From the NCBI RefSeq assembly GCF_000517425.1, contig NZ_CP006569.1, positions 434,001 to 498,000 of the forward strand: DNA of 64,000 nucleotides. The letters run 5' to 3'. The notes beneath the pieces were generated by a model. The model was given only the letters and a program-made list of their open reading frames with translations. It did not search any database and was not told the origin of the DNA. The translations under genes and the position numbers were made by a program. This document shows, piece after piece, positions 27,341 through 37,303 of this stretch (position 1 is its first letter; every line of letters starts with the position of its first letter). Source of the DNA: Sodalis praecaptivus (GTDB lineage: Bacteria > Pseudomonadota > Gammaproteobacteria > Enterobacterales > Enterobacteriaceae).

Positions 27341-29260
27341 CTATTCCGCGCTAAACGCCTGCGACAGCGTCTCCAACTGTTCCTGGGCTTCCAGCCAGCC
27401 CAGCTCCGCTTCCTCCAGCGCCGATTTCAGTTTCCCTTGCCGCTGCAGACAGTCACTCAGTTCGCTTTTGCGGGCGCTTTCGTACAGCGCGCTATCCCCC
27501 AGCCGGCCTTCCACCTCGGCCAGCTCCGCTTCAAGCGTAGCCAACTGCTGTTCATAGCGGCCGATGGCCTGACGCAGCGGCTGGGTCTCTTTACGAAATT
27601 CCGCCTCGCGCCGTTTCTGATCTTTGCGCGTCTGCGCCGTATTGACGCCGGCGGGGGACGCTTGTGTATCGTCATCCTGCGTGCGCGGGCGCTGAAGTTC
27701 GGCCAGCCACTGCTGATAATCCTCCAGGTCGCCGTCAAAGGCCGCAACCTGGCCGTCATGCACCAGGTAAAATTCATCGGTGGTGGAGCGCAGCAGATGG
27801 CGATCGTGGGACACGACCACCAGCGCGCCGGCGAAATCGATAAGCGCTTCGGTGAGCGCCTGACGCATATCCAGGTCCAGGTGGTTGGTGGGTTCGTCAA
27901 GCAACAGCAGATTGGGACGCTGCCAGACAATCAGCGCCAGCACCAGCCGCGCTTTCTCGCCGCCGGAAAAGCGCGCCGTCTGGTCGGTGACGTTATCGCC
28001 CTGAAAGCCGAAGCCGCCCAGGAAATCGCGCAGCGCTTGCTCCGACTCCTTTGGCGCCAGCCGGCTCAGGTGTTGCAGCGGCGTTTCATCGGCGCGCAAA
28101 AACTCCAACTGGTGCTGGGCGAAGTAGCCAAGCTTGATGCCTTTCGCCAGCGACACCGTCCCCGACTGTGGCGGCAGGGTTCCGGCCAGGAGCTTGATAA
28201 GCGTCGATTTACCGGCGCCGTTGCGTCCCAGCAGACCGATGCGTGAACCGGGTACCAAATTGAGCTTGATGGAGCGTAAAATCAGGTTATCGCCATAGCC
28301 GGCGCTGACTTTTTCCAGGGTGAGCAGCGGATTGGGCAAATTTTCCGGCGCGCGGAAACTGAATTGAAAGGGGTTATCCACATGCGCCGGGGCGATAAGC
28401 TCCATTCTTTCCAGCATTTTGATGCGGCTTTGCGCCTGCTTGGCTTTGGTTGCCTTGGCGCGGAAGCGATCGATGTAGTGCTGCAAATGCGCCACTTTTT
28501 CCTGCTGATGCTGGTAGAGCGACTGCTGCTGCGCCAGTTTGGTGGCGCGCTGCTGCTCGAACGACGAGTAGTTGCCGGTATATTCATTTAGGATCTGTTG
28601 TTCGATATGCAGCACCCGATTGATGATAGGATCGAGAAAATCGCGATCGTGGGAAATCAAAACAAGCGTACCCGGATAATTTCTGAGCCACTTTTCCAGC
28701 CAGATGACCGCATCCAAATCCAAATGGTTGGTCGGCTCGTCCAGCAACAGCAGATCAGACCGGCACAGCAGGGCTTGCGCGAGGTTAAGACGCATGCGCC
28801 AGCCGCCGGAGAACGCGCGCACCGGCTGCGTCAGCTGCGGCTGGCTAAAGCCCAGACCGCTCAAAAGGCTGGCGGCGCGGGCGCGAATGGTCCAAGCGTC
28901 GATGGTGTCCAGTTTCCCGTGTAGCGTGGCGATGGCATGACCATCATTTTTTTCATTGGCAACAAGTAATTCAGATTCGAGCTGACGATATTCCCGGTCG
29001 CCATCGATAACATACTCCAGTGCCGGCACGTCAAGAGCGGGGGTTTCCTGATTAACCCAGGCCATCGCCCAGTTCGCGGGCAGGCTGACGCTGCCGGCGT
29101 CGGCGCTGAGTTCTTGTTTCAACAGCGATAGCAGCGTGGATTTGCCGCAGCCGTTTTTGCCGACCAACCCGACTTTTTGCCCCGGGTTGACCGTGGCGGT
29201 GGCGTTATCCAGCAGTACGCGGGTACCGCGACGAATTTGCAACGAGGAGAAAACAATCAT
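27341..29260 (-). CDS. yheS: ABC-F ATPase YheS
   Basis: 639-residue soluble protein with two ABC domains and no membrane segments. Walker A loops are GLVGKNGCGKSTL and GLLGRNGAGKSTL, signature motifs FSGGWRMRLNLAQALL and FSGGEKARLVLAL, and each domain has LLLLDEPTNHLDL. A charged linker (LYQHQQEKVAHLQHYIDRFR) joins them and a coiled-coil tail ends the protein. ABC-F proteins act on the ribosome; YheS is thought to help at certain nascent-chain stalls. Length and order agree with E. coli. Confidence 0.97.
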   Translation of the reverse strand: MIVFSSLQIRRGTRVLLDNATATVNPGQKVGLVGKNGCGKSTLLSLLKQELSADAGSVSLPANWAMAWVNQETPALDVPALEYVIDGDREYRQLESELLVANEKNDGHAIATLHGKLDTIDAWTIRARAASLLSGLGFSQPQLTQPVRAFSGGWRMRLNLAQALLCRSDLLLLDEPTNHLDLDAVIWLEKWLRNYPGTLVLISHDRDFLDPIINRVLHIEQQILNEYTGNYSSFEQQRATKLAQQQSLYQHQQEKVAHLQHYIDRFRAKATKAKQAQSRIKMLERMELIAPAHVDNPFQFSFRAPENLPNPLLTLEKVSAGYGDNLILRSIKLNLVPGSRIGLLGRNGAGKSTLIKLLAGTLPPQSGTVSLAKGIKLGYFAQHQLEFLRADETPLQHLSRLAPKESEQALRDFLGGFGFQGDNVTDQTARFSGGEKARLVLALIVWQRPNLLLLDEPTNHLDLDMRQALTEALIDFAGALVVVSHDRHLLRSTTDEFYLVHDGQVAAFDGDLEDYQQWLAELQRPRTQDDDTQASPAGVNTAQTRKDQKRREAEFRKETQPLRQAIGRYEQQLATLEAELAEVEGRLGDSALYESARKSELSDCLQRQGKLKSALEEAELGWLEAQEQLETLSQAFSAE

Positions 29261-29387
29261 AAAGCGCCGTCGTTAGAGTATGTTAAATTGACATAGTTGA
29301 ATGTTAAACAGGATATCGCGTCCTGATGTTATCTTTGCGAAGCATGGTAGCGGAAATCCCGCTTCCTGACGACGCTTTGGAGGGGAA

Positions 29388-29954
29388 TTGATCTCTGAGC
29401 CGCCCAAAGTTTTGCTGTTGTACGCGCATCCTGAGGCCCAGGATTCGGTGGCGAACCAGGTGTTACTCAAGGCTGCGGCTACGCTCAGTCATGTCACCGT
29501 ACATGATCTGTATGCGCACTATCCGGATTTTTTTATCGATATACCTCACGAGCAACAGCTGCTGCGCGATCACCAGGTGATTGTGTTTCAGCACCCGTTA
29601 TACACCTACAGCTGTCCCGCGTTGCTCAAAGAGTGGCTGGATCGCGTGCTGACCCGCGGCTTCGCCAGCGGTGTCGGCGGCGACGCGCTGGCCGGCAAAC
29701 ACTGGCGGTCGGTTATCACCACCGGCGATGCCGAGAGTGCCTATCAGACCCGCGGCGCGTTAGGGGTGGAGATGGCGGATATCCTGCGTCCTTTCGCCCT
29801 GACCGCCGCGCTGTGCCGTATGCACTGGCAGCCGCCGATGATTATTTATTGGGCGCGGCGCCAGGGTGCGGCGCGCCTCGCCCGCAGCGCCAGCGAATAT
29901 GCGCGCTGGCTATCGTTACCGTTGTCGTCGGAGGGTGAACGCCATGGAGAGTAG
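29388..29954 (+). CDS. kefG: KefB ancillary flavodoxin-like protein KefG
   Basis: 188-residue quinone-oxidoreductase-like protein needed for full KefB activity. [35 protein letters not shown] and [29 protein letters not shown] match KefG closely. No ATG fits the family N-terminus; TTG at 29388 behind GGAGGGG gives [14 protein letters not shown] and is the best start. The gene overlaps kefB by 11 bases, so expression is coupled. Confidence 0.94.
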   Translation: MISEPPKVLLLYAHPEAQDSVANQVLLKAAATLSHVTVHDLYAHYPDFFIDIPHEQQLLRDHQVIVFQHPLYTYSCPALLKEWLDRVLTRGFASGVGGDALAGKHWRSVITTGDAESAYQTRGALGVEMADILRPFALTAALCRMHWQPPMIIYWARRQGAARLARSASEYARWLSLPLSSEGERHGE

Positions 29955-31788
29955 TCCCTCTTTTCTGATTGCGGTGGTGCTGTTTCTTTTTGCCGCGGTG
30001 GTGGCGGTGCCTATCGCGCAACGGCTCGGCATCGGCGCGGTGTTAGGCTACCTCGCCGCCGGCATCGCCATCGGCCCCTGGGGTCTGGGTTTTATTCGCG
30101 ATGTCGATGAGATCCTGCATTTCTCGGAGCTGGGGGTGGTGTTTTTGATGTTCATCATCGGCCTGGAACTGAACCCCGCCAAGCTCTGGCATTTACGGCA
30201 TTCGATATTCGGTGTCGGCGCCGCGCAGGTGGCTATCACCGCGGCGTTGCTGGGGGCTGCGCTTACCTTTACCAGCATGCGCTGGCAGGCGGCGCTTATC
30301 GGCGGCATCGGTCTGGCCATGTCCTCAACCGCCATTGCGCTGCAGTTGATGCGCGATAAAGGCATGAACCGCAATGAGGGCGGTCAACTGGGTTTCTCGG
30401 TGTTACTGTTTCAGGATATGGCCGTGATCCCGGCGCTGTCGCTTATCCCGTTTCTCTCCGGCGGCGCCGGCGGCCACGGCGATTGGATGAAAATCGGCAT
30501 CAAGCTGGCGGCGTTTTTCGGCATGCTGGTGGGCGGGCGCTATCTGCTGCGTCCGCTCTTTCGCTATATCGCCTCGGCGAATGTGCGCGAAGTTTTCACC
30601 GCCGCCAGCCTGCTGCTGGTGCTGGGAGCCGCGCTGTTTATGGATCTGCTGGGCCTGTCGATGGCCCTCGGAACCTTTATCGCCGGCGTGCTGCTGGCCG
30701 AAAGCGAGTACCGTCACGAGCTCGAAATTGCCATTGAACCGTTTAAGGGGCTGCTGCTGGGGCTGTTTTTCATTTCGGTCGGCATGGCGCTGAATCTCGG
30801 CATTTTGTATGTGCACGTGCTGACGGTGCTGGCCGGGGTCGCCATACTGGTGGCGATAAAAGGCACGGTATTGTATATCCTGGCGCGGCTGTCGGGGCTT
30901 AAGCGTTCCGTCCGGCTGCAATTCGCCGGCGTACTCAGCCAGGGCGGGGAGTTCGCTTTCGTCCTGTTTTCGGCCGCCTCGGCGCAGAAAATCCTTACCG
31001 GCGATCAATTATCGTTATTGCTGGTGATTGTCACATTGTCGATGATTACCACGCCGTTAATGATGCAATTGATCGATCGTATCCTGGTCCGGCGCTATAA
31101 TGCAGTTGAAGAGGACGATGAAAAACCTTTTGTCAACGACGACGAGCCGCAGGTGATCATTGTCGGTTTTGGCCGTTTCGGCCAAGTGATAGGCCGTCTG
31201 CTCATGGCGAATAAAACGCGCATTACCGTGCTTGAGCGCGATATCAGCGTCGTCAGCCTGATGCGCAGCTACGGCTACAAAGTGTATTACGGCGACGCGA
31301 CCGAATTGGAGCTGCTGCGGGCCGCGGGCGCGGAAAAAGCCAGCACCATCGTGGTCGCAGCCAACACGCCCGAAGATAATATGGCCATTATCCACCTTTG
31401 CCAGCAGCACTTTCCCCATTTGCAGATTCTGGCGCGCGCGCGCGGGCGCGTTGAAGCGCATGAGTTACTGCAGGCCGGCGTGTCGCGATTTTCACGCGAA
31501 ACCTTCTCCAGCGCGCTGGAGTTGGGGCGCAAGGTGCTGCAATCGTTGGGTATGCATCCGCATCAGGCCTACCGGGCGCAGCAACACTTCCGCCGGCTGG
31601 ATATGCGTATGCTGCGTGAATTGATGCCCCAACCCCAAGAGGAAGGGCGGCACAGTTCGCGCGTTATGGAGGCGCGGCGCGAGCTGGAGGACATTTTCCA
31701 GCGCGAGATGCAGCAGGAACGCAGGCTGCTCGACGGTTGGGGCGAGGATGAACAACAGGGGGAACGACCCAATGACGGCAAAGCGTAA
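29944..31788 (+). CDS. kefB: Glutathione-regulated K+ efflux antiporter KefB
   Basis: Inner-membrane K+/H+ antiporter kept closed by glutathione and opened by glutathione adducts, which acidifies and protects the cell from electrophiles. 614 residues. The N-terminal CPA2 domain (about 12 helices) has [19 protein letters not shown] and [17 protein letters not shown]. The regulatory loop follows [16 protein letters not shown]. The cytoplasmic RCK (TrkA-N) domain starts at [17 protein letters not shown]. The last ~15 residues differ from E. coli and run over the yheV start by 17 bases. Confidence 0.97.
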   Translation: MESSPSFLIAVVLFLFAAVVAVPIAQRLGIGAVLGYLAAGIAIGPWGLGFIRDVDEILHFSELGVVFLMFIIGLELNPAKLWHLRHSIFGVGAAQVAITAALLGAALTFTSMRWQAALIGGIGLAMSSTAIALQLMRDKGMNRNEGGQLGFSVLLFQDMAVIPALSLIPFLSGGAGGHGDWMKIGIKLAAFFGMLVGGRYLLRPLFRYIASANVREVFTAASLLLVLGAALFMDLLGLSMALGTFIAGVLLAESEYRHELEIAIEPFKGLLLGLFFISVGMALNLGILYVHVLTVLAGVAILVAIKGTVLYILARLSGLKRSVRLQFAGVLSQGGEFAFVLFSAASAQKILTGDQLSLLLVIVTLSMITTPLMMQLIDRILVRRYNAVEEDDEKPFVNDDEPQVIIVGFGRFGQVIGRLLMANKTRITVLERDISVVSLMRSYGYKVYYGDATELELLRAAGAEKASTIVVAANTPEDNMAIIHLCQQHFPHLQILARARGRVEAHELLQAGVSRFSRETFSSALELGRKVLQSLGMHPHQAYRAQQHFRRLDMRMLRELMPQPQEEGRHSSRVMEARRELEDIFQREMQQERRLLDGWGEDEQQGERPNDGKA

Positions 31789-31975
31789 ACGCTTTATCGC
31801 TGGCGCCACCTGCCCCGTCTGCCACAGCAGCGACACGCTGGCGGTATGGCGCGAGGAGAATAGTGACCGGGTGGGCTGCGTCAAATGCGGCTATAGTCAG
31901 CGGCAGGATGACGAAATGATTAGCGCGAAAAAACCGGATAAGGAACACATTATCGGTATTTTTCATCCGGAGTAG
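31772..31975 (+). CDS. yheV: YheV zinc-ribbon protein
   Basis: 67-residue protein with [18 protein letters not shown] and [11 protein letters not shown], a four-cysteine (CxxC...CxxC) zinc ribbon, and IIGIFHPE at the C-terminus, all as in E. coli YheV. It starts at 31772 within the last codons of kefB. Function unknown; conserved position between kefB and slyD suggests a shared transcript with kefGB. Confidence 0.93.
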   Translation: MTAKRKRFIAGATCPVCHSSDTLAVWREENSDRVGCVKCGYSQRQDDEMISAKKPDKEHIIGIFHPE

Positions 31976-32068
31976 CGTGATTGACCGCTTTTTTACGGCT
32001 AAAGCTTACATACGTGCGGTTTTTGGTTAGAATCAGCGCCAAATTAGTTTCCAATGGTGGGAGATATC

Positions 32069-32653
32069 ATGAAAGTAGCAAAAGATCGGGTGGTCAGTCT
32101 GGCCTACCAGTTGAGGACAGAAGACGGTGTATTGGTCGATGAATCCCCGGTGAGCGCACCGTTGGAGTACCTGCATGGTCATGGTTCGTTAATTCCCGGG
32201 CTGGAAAAAGCGCTGGAAGATCACGCCGCGGGCGACAGCTTTGATATCAGTATCGAAGCCAACGATGCCTACGGCCCCTACGATGAAAATCTGGTGCAGC
32301 GCGTGCCTAAAGATGTTTTTATGGGCGTCGACGAACTGGAAGTGGGTATGCGTTTCCTGGCGGAAACCGATCAGGGCCAGGTCCCGGTGGAAATCACCGA
32401 AATCGATGGCGATCATGTCGTGGTTGACGGCAACCCTATGCTGGCCGGCCAGAACCTGAACTTCCATGTGGACGTCATCGCCGTGCGTGAAGCGACCGAG
32501 GAAGAACTGGCGCACGGTCACGTTCATGGCGAACACGGCCATGATCATGGCCATGACCACGGCGACGGCTGCTGCGGCGGTCATGGCCACAGCCATGATC
32601 ATGAGCATAAAGGCGGCGGTTGCGGCGGCCACGGCGGCTGCGGCTGCTACTAA
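32069..32653 (+). CDS. slyD: FKBP-type isomerase and metallochaperone SlyD
   Basis: 194-residue cytoplasmic prolyl isomerase/chaperone. MKVAKDRVVSLAYQLRTEDG begins the FKBP domain; LEYLHGHGSLIPGLE and NDAYGPYDENLVQRVPKDVF are the catalytic site and the start of the insert-in-flap chaperone domain. After EEELAHGHVH the tail (about 45 residues) is rich in His, Cys and Asp, the nickel-binding tail used for hydrogenase maturation and metal storage. The start at 32069 follows TGGGAGATATC. A nickel permease lies earlier in the window, but the two genes are not linked. Confidence 0.97.
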   Translation: MKVAKDRVVSLAYQLRTEDGVLVDESPVSAPLEYLHGHGSLIPGLEKALEDHAAGDSFDISIEANDAYGPYDENLVQRVPKDVFMGVDELEVGMRFLAETDQGQVPVEITEIDGDHVVVDGNPMLAGQNLNFHVDVIAVREATEEELAHGHVHGEHGHDHGHDHGDGCCGGHGHSHDHEHKGGGCGGHGGCGCY

Positions 32654-32702
32654 GCGCGATCGGCGCGGGACCCGTGCGGGCCCCGCCATGGGCGCCACCC
32701 GC

Positions 32703-32921
32703 TCAGTAATGGGGCGGGGGCGTTTCCTCGCTTTGCGAAGCGATTAGCGAGGTGTTCTGCGCGCGTAACTTATCCGACAACAAGCGTAATTGCTCCTGCA
32801 GCCGGCTAATATCGCGCTGGTGGGCCACCACCGTCTGATTCAGTTCCTCAATCGTTATCTCCTGGAAAGCGACCCGTCCCTCCAATAATTCCAGACGTTG
32901 TTCCAGCTGCGATAGTTCCAT
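32703..32921 (-). CDS. slyX: SlyX protein
   Basis: 72-residue coiled-coil protein: [20 protein letters not shown], then [15 protein letters not shown] with heptad Leu/Ile spacing, and the conserved C-terminus SEETPPPHY. The frame is open to 33056; of the adjacent Met pair, the second gives better spacing to GAGGGG and the E. coli length. It converges with slyD. Function unknown. Confidence 0.94.
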   Translation of the reverse strand: MELSQLEQRLELLEGRVAFQEITIEELNQTVVAHQRDISRLQEQLRLLSDKLRAQNTSLIASQSEETPPPHY

Positions 32922-33242
32922 CATTTTCCCCTCTCGGTACCGATCAAGACCAATGAAACCGGCGTCGCACCGTTCCCATTTCGCGGTTGCCTCGCGCGGG
33001 CAATCCCGGTAGATTCTACCTTGCTTTGCGCGGATCGCCCGTATAAAGGTCATCATTAGGCGGTGATATCAAACCGAGACGCAATGAAAATGCATTATCA
33101 GGAAACTTCTTGTTGTAAAAAAAGTCCCAGAAAGCGTTAATCAACCGGCATAGCGATTGTGTTGTGTTTATGCTCACAGCTATAGTATTTGCCTGACTTT
33201 GCTATCGACCCCGGGACCGCTATCCCAGGAAAATGGAGATTT

Positions 33243-34079
33243 ATGAAATCATTGATTAAAGTATCGCTGCTGGCCTCTACTATGGCATTTGCCCTGAACG
33301 CAAGCAGCGCTCTGGCCGCCGATGCGGCGCCCAGCGCCACCCCGCCGGCGACCGCCGCACCCGCCAGCGCCACCTCGGACAAATTCAAAAGCAGCGAAGA
33401 TCAGGCCGCCTATGCGCTGGGCGCCTCCCTGGGGCGTTACATGGATAATTCGCTGAAAGAGCAGGAAAAACTCGGGATCAAGCTGGATAAAGGTCAGCTG
33501 ATCTCCGGCGTTCAGGACGCCTTCGGCAACAATAGCAAGCTGTCCGATCAAGAGATTGAAGCCACGCTGCAAAGCTTTGAGGCGCGCGTCAAACAGGCCG
33601 CCCAGACCAAAATGGAGCAGGAAGCCAAGGACAATGCCGCCAAGGGCGACAAATACCGCGCCGACTATGCCAAGCAGAAGGGCGTGAAGAAAACCGCCAA
33701 CGGCGTGCTGTATAAAGTCGATAAAGCCGGCACCGGCAGCGCGCCGACCGACAGCGATACCGTGGTCGTGAACTATAAAGGCACCCTGGTCGACGGGACG
33801 GAATTCGACAACTCCTACAAACGCGGCGAGCCGCTCTCCTTCCGCCTGGACGGCGTCATTCCCGGCTGGACCGAAGGGCTGAAGCACATTAAGAAAGGCG
33901 GGAAAATCCAGCTGGTTATTCCGCCGGAGCAGGCGTATGGCAAAACCGGCGTTCCCGGTATTCCAGCCAACTCCACGTTGGTGTTTGATGTCGAGCTGCT
34001 GGATATCAAACCGGCCGCGGCCGCGCCGGCCGCCGGAGAGGCCGAGCAGGCTCCCGACGCGGGCGCGCAGCAAAAATAA
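33243..34079 (+). CDS. fkpA: Periplasmic FKBP-type isomerase/chaperone FkpA
   Basis: 278-residue periplasmic folding factor. A Sec signal peptide (to ALA-A, about residue 26) precedes a Pro/Ala linker, the dimerising helical N-domain (DQAAYALGASLGRYMDNSLK) and the C-terminal FKBP domain (VVVNYKGTLVDGTEFDNSY, IPGWTEGLKHIKKGGK, IPPEQAYGKTGVPGIPANS). The tail after LLDIKP is low-complexity Ala/Glu. The start at 33243 follows AATGGAGATTT. In E. coli the gene is under the envelope-stress sigma factor; a weak GGAAACTT at 33101-33108 could be such a -35. A strong terminator follows. Confidence 0.97.
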   Translation: MKSLIKVSLLASTMAFALNASSALAADAAPSATPPATAAPASATSDKFKSSEDQAAYALGASLGRYMDNSLKEQEKLGIKLDKGQLISGVQDAFGNNSKLSDQEIEATLQSFEARVKQAAQTKMEQEAKDNAAKGDKYRADYAKQKGVKKTANGVLYKVDKAGTGSAPTDSDTVVVNYKGTLVDGTEFDNSYKRGEPLSFRLDGVIPGWTEGLKHIKKGGKIQLVIPPEQAYGKTGVPGIPANSTLVFDVELLDIKPAAAAPAAGEAEQAPDAGAQQK

Positions 34080-34125
34080 GATTACCGTTATCGCCAACGG
34101 GCCGCCGCCCGTGAGCGTCGCGCAG

Positions 34126-34153
34126 GCCATCCCCTCGGGGATGGCTTTTTTTT
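34126..34153 (+). terminator. Rho-independent terminator after fkpA
   Basis: GCCATCCCC (34126-34134) and GGGGATGGC (34137-34145) form a 9-bp, GC-rich stem with a tight turn, followed directly by eight T (34146-34153). It lies 46 bases after the fkpA stop. Confidence 0.93.
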
Positions 34154-34354
34154 GCGCGCCCTGCTGGCCAGCGCTTCTTACGCCTTTGGCCGCGGCGTGG
34201 GCGGATAGTATCTATGCGGAATAATAAAAAATCTCACCAAACACAAGGACAGCGTTTTACCGGATTTGCTAGACTAGCGGCCGGATAACAGAATTACAGC
34301 CAAATCTGCCCGATACTATCCCGGCAGATTCACAACCACGGGTGGTATTTCCAC

Positions 34355-35077
34355 ATGTCTACGTCTCTCCCACATTCTGATTCCGGCGAGCTGGATTTAC
34401 TGGACGAACGTCCTTTCAGCGCCGTGGATCATGAAATTCTCGCCTCTTATGAGGCCGTCGTGGACGGTCTGGCGATGCTTATTGGCGGACATTGCGAGAT
34501 TGTATTGCACTCCCTGGAGGACCTGAAATGTTCGGCCGTGCGTATCGCTAACGGCGAACATACCGGACGTAAAGTGGGGTCGCCGATCTCGGATCTGGCG
34601 CTGCGCATGCTACATGACATGGCCGGTGAGGACAGCAGCGTTTCCCGCGCCTACTTTACCCGGGCGAAAAACGGCGTCCTGATGAAATCCGTCACCATTG
34701 CTATCCGCAACCGCGAGCAGCGGGTGATAGGGCTTCTGTGCATCAATATGAATTTGGACGTGCCGTTCTCGCAGATTATGCAAACGTTTATCCCGCCGGA
34801 AACGCAGGACATCGCGACCTCGGTGAATTTTGCCTCCTCGGTGGACGATCTGGTGGCGCAAACGCTGGAGTTCACTATCGAAGAAGTCAACGCCGATCGC
34901 AACGTATCCAACAACGCCAAAAATCGACAGATCGTGCTTAATCTGTACGAGAAAGGCATCTTTGACATCAAGGACGCCATCAACCAGGTCGCCGATAGAC
35001 TCAATATCTCCAAGCACACGGTGTATCTGTATATTCGTCAGTTCAAAAGCGGCGATTTTGTAGGGCAGGAGCGGTGA
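34355..35077 (+). CDS. yheO: YheO, PAS-like DNA-binding regulator
   Basis: 240-residue protein of the YheO family. The N-terminal PAS-like domain spans about residues 25-140 ([20 protein letters not shown]-like region, [13 protein letters not shown]). The C-terminal HTH_22 domain contains [20 protein letters not shown] and [16 protein letters not shown]. Related proteins sense small ligands and control tryptophan or amino-acid genes, but this one's regulon is unknown. Its last four bases overlap the GTG start of tusD, so it likely heads the yheO-tusDCB operon. Confidence 0.92.
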   Translation: MSTSLPHSDSGELDLLDERPFSAVDHEILASYEAVVDGLAMLIGGHCEIVLHSLEDLKCSAVRIANGEHTGRKVGSPISDLALRMLHDMAGEDSSVSRAYFTRAKNGVLMKSVTIAIRNREQRVIGLLCINMNLDVPFSQIMQTFIPPETQDIATSVNFASSVDDLVAQTLEFTIEEVNADRNVSNNAKNRQIVLNLYEKGIFDIKDAINQVADRLNISKHTVYLYIRQFKSGDFVGQER

Positions 35078-35466
35078 GTCTGAATTACTGCCTGATGGTC
35101 ACCGGACCGGCCTATGGCAACCAGCGCGCCAGCAGCGCGTTACAGTTCGCCCAGGCGCTGCTGGCGTGCGGCCACCGTCTCGGCACCGTGTTTTTTTACC
35201 AAGAGGGCGTGGCTAACGCCAATCGTCTGAGCGCGCCCGCCGGCGATGAGGTGGATCTGGTGCGCGCCTGGCACGATCTGGCGCAGCAGCATCGGGTGGC
35301 GCTGCATGTCTGCGTTGCCGCCGCCCTGCGCCGCGGCGTGACCGATGCCCAACAGGCGTCGCTGCAAAACCGCGCCGGCGAGAACCTTCAGCCGGGCTTC
35401 GAGCTCAGCGGCCTGGGCACGCTGGCGCAGGCGGTGCTCGGCTGCGATCGCTTTATTCAGTTTTAA
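35074..35466 (+). CDS. tusD: Sulfurtransferase TusD
   Basis: 130-residue subunit of the TusBCD complex, which relays persulfide sulfur from TusA to TusE for 2-thiouridine formation at tRNA wobble position 34. [20 protein letters not shown] starts the DsrE fold, and the active Cys lies in [13 protein letters not shown]. The GTG start at 35074 shares bases with the yheO stop (GTGA). All three tus genes are present in order. Confidence 0.96.
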   Translation: MSLNYCLMVTGPAYGNQRASSALQFAQALLACGHRLGTVFFYQEGVANANRLSAPAGDEVDLVRAWHDLAQQHRVALHVCVAAALRRGVTDAQQASLQNRAGENLQPGFELSGLGTLAQAVLGCDRFIQF

Positions 35467-35473
35467 GGCCGCC

Positions 35474-35833
35474 ATGAACCGCATCGCTTTTGTTTTTACC
35501 CACGGGCCACACGGCGACGCCGCCGGACGGGAGGGGCTTGACGCACTCTTGGCCACCTCGGCGCTGGCCGAAGATATCGGGGTCTTTTTCATCGCCGACG
35601 GCGTATTACTGCTGTTGCCGCAGCAGCAGCCGGCGCAAATTCTGGCGCGGGACTTCGTCGCCACCTTCGGCGTGCTCTCGCTGTATGATGTCGACAGGCT
35701 CTATCTCTGCGCCGATTCGGCGGCGGAGCGCGGACTGGATGCCGGCGCTGGCTGGGTGCTGGACGCCGAGTGGCTGCCGGCGGCGGATTGGCGCCAACGT
35801 CTGGCCGCCTACGATACCGTTTTGACGTTTTAA
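35474..35833 (+). CDS. tusC: Sulfurtransferase-complex subunit TusC
   Basis: 119-residue DsrF-like subunit of Tus[23 protein letters not shown] matches the family start; [14 protein letters not shown] is the central strand/helix. The frame is open upstream, but 35474 gives the E. coli length and follows tusD by 7 bases. The fold is structural in the heterohexamer and lacks the catalytic Cys of TusD. Confidence 0.93.
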   Translation: MNRIAFVFTHGPHGDAAGREGLDALLATSALAEDIGVFFIADGVLLLLPQQQPAQILARDFVATFGVLSLYDVDRLYLCADSAAERGLDAGAGWVLDAEWLPAADWRQRLAAYDTVLTF

Positions 35834-35848
35834 CGCCGGAGGGCGCCC

Positions 35849-36136
35849 ATGCTGTATACCCTGAGCCGTTCTCCCTATGCCTGCGATCTGGCGGCGCTGC
35901 TGCGTACCGCGCGGCCCGGCGACGATCTGCTGCTGCTGTCCGATGGCGTTATCGCCGGTCTGCGCGGCTCGCCGCCCGCCCGCGCGCTAAGCGCCTCGCC
36001 TCTGGCGCTGCACGCGCTGGAAAACGACATCGCCGCCCGCGGATTGTCTGTTCATTTTTCGCCCAATATCGCGATAATCAGTTATACTGATTTCGTCAGG
36101 CTGACCGAAAAACAGCCGCAGCAGATGGCGTGGTAA
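35849..36136 (+). CDS. tusB: Sulfurtransferase-complex subunit TusB
   Basis: 95-residue DsrH-like subunit: MLYTLSRSPYACDLAALLR, GDDLLLLSDGV and YTDFVRLTEKQPQQMAW at the end, the last being the conserved TusB C-terminus. GCCGGAGGGCG precedes the ATG. It ends 23 bases before the -35 of the strong rpsL promoter; no terminator separates it from the str operon, so some read-through is possible. Confidence 0.94.
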   Translation: MLYTLSRSPYACDLAALLRTARPGDDLLLLSDGVIAGLRGSPPARALSASPLALHALENDIAARGLSVHFSPNIAIISYTDFVRLTEKQPQQMAW

Positions 36137-36158
36137 GTCAGGGTGGGTTGTATATTTC

Positions 36159-36187
36159 TTGACACCTTTACCCGTCAGCCATAAAAT
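36159..36187 (+). promoter_or_regulatory. str operon promoter
   Basis: TTGACA (36159-36164) and TAAAAT (36182-36187) with a 17-bp spacer, 83 bases before rpsL. -35 is a perfect consensus match and -10 matches at five of six positions. A GC-rich stretch (GCGTCCTCG) lies just after the -10, as expected for a stringently controlled ribosomal promoter. Confidence 0.88.
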
Positions 36188-36269
36188 TCTGCGTCCTCGT
36201 ACTTTGCCCCGCGGCATCACGAGGCGATTTATTACGTGTTTACGAAGCAAAACCCAGGAGCTTTATTGA

Positions 36270-36644
<375 letters not shown>

Positions 36645-36723
36645 TGGTTCTCCGTTAAGTAAGGCCAAACGTTTTATTAACTCTGTCAAAGAACTCATCG
36701 AGTTTTGGACAATCCTGAATTAA

Positions 36724-37209
<486 letters not shown>

Positions 37210-37303
37210 TCCTACCGCCGTAGTCACGCTAACCTGGCGGACGCTCATGAGCTGTCCCTGCCGGGTTGGCTCGGAATGAACGCCCCAGTAATCGAGGATT
37301 CAA

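Noticed and set aside
33249-34130. 293-codon open frame antisense to fkpA
   Set aside because: Gly/Phe-rich shadow of a GC-rich gene whose domains are clear on the + strand.
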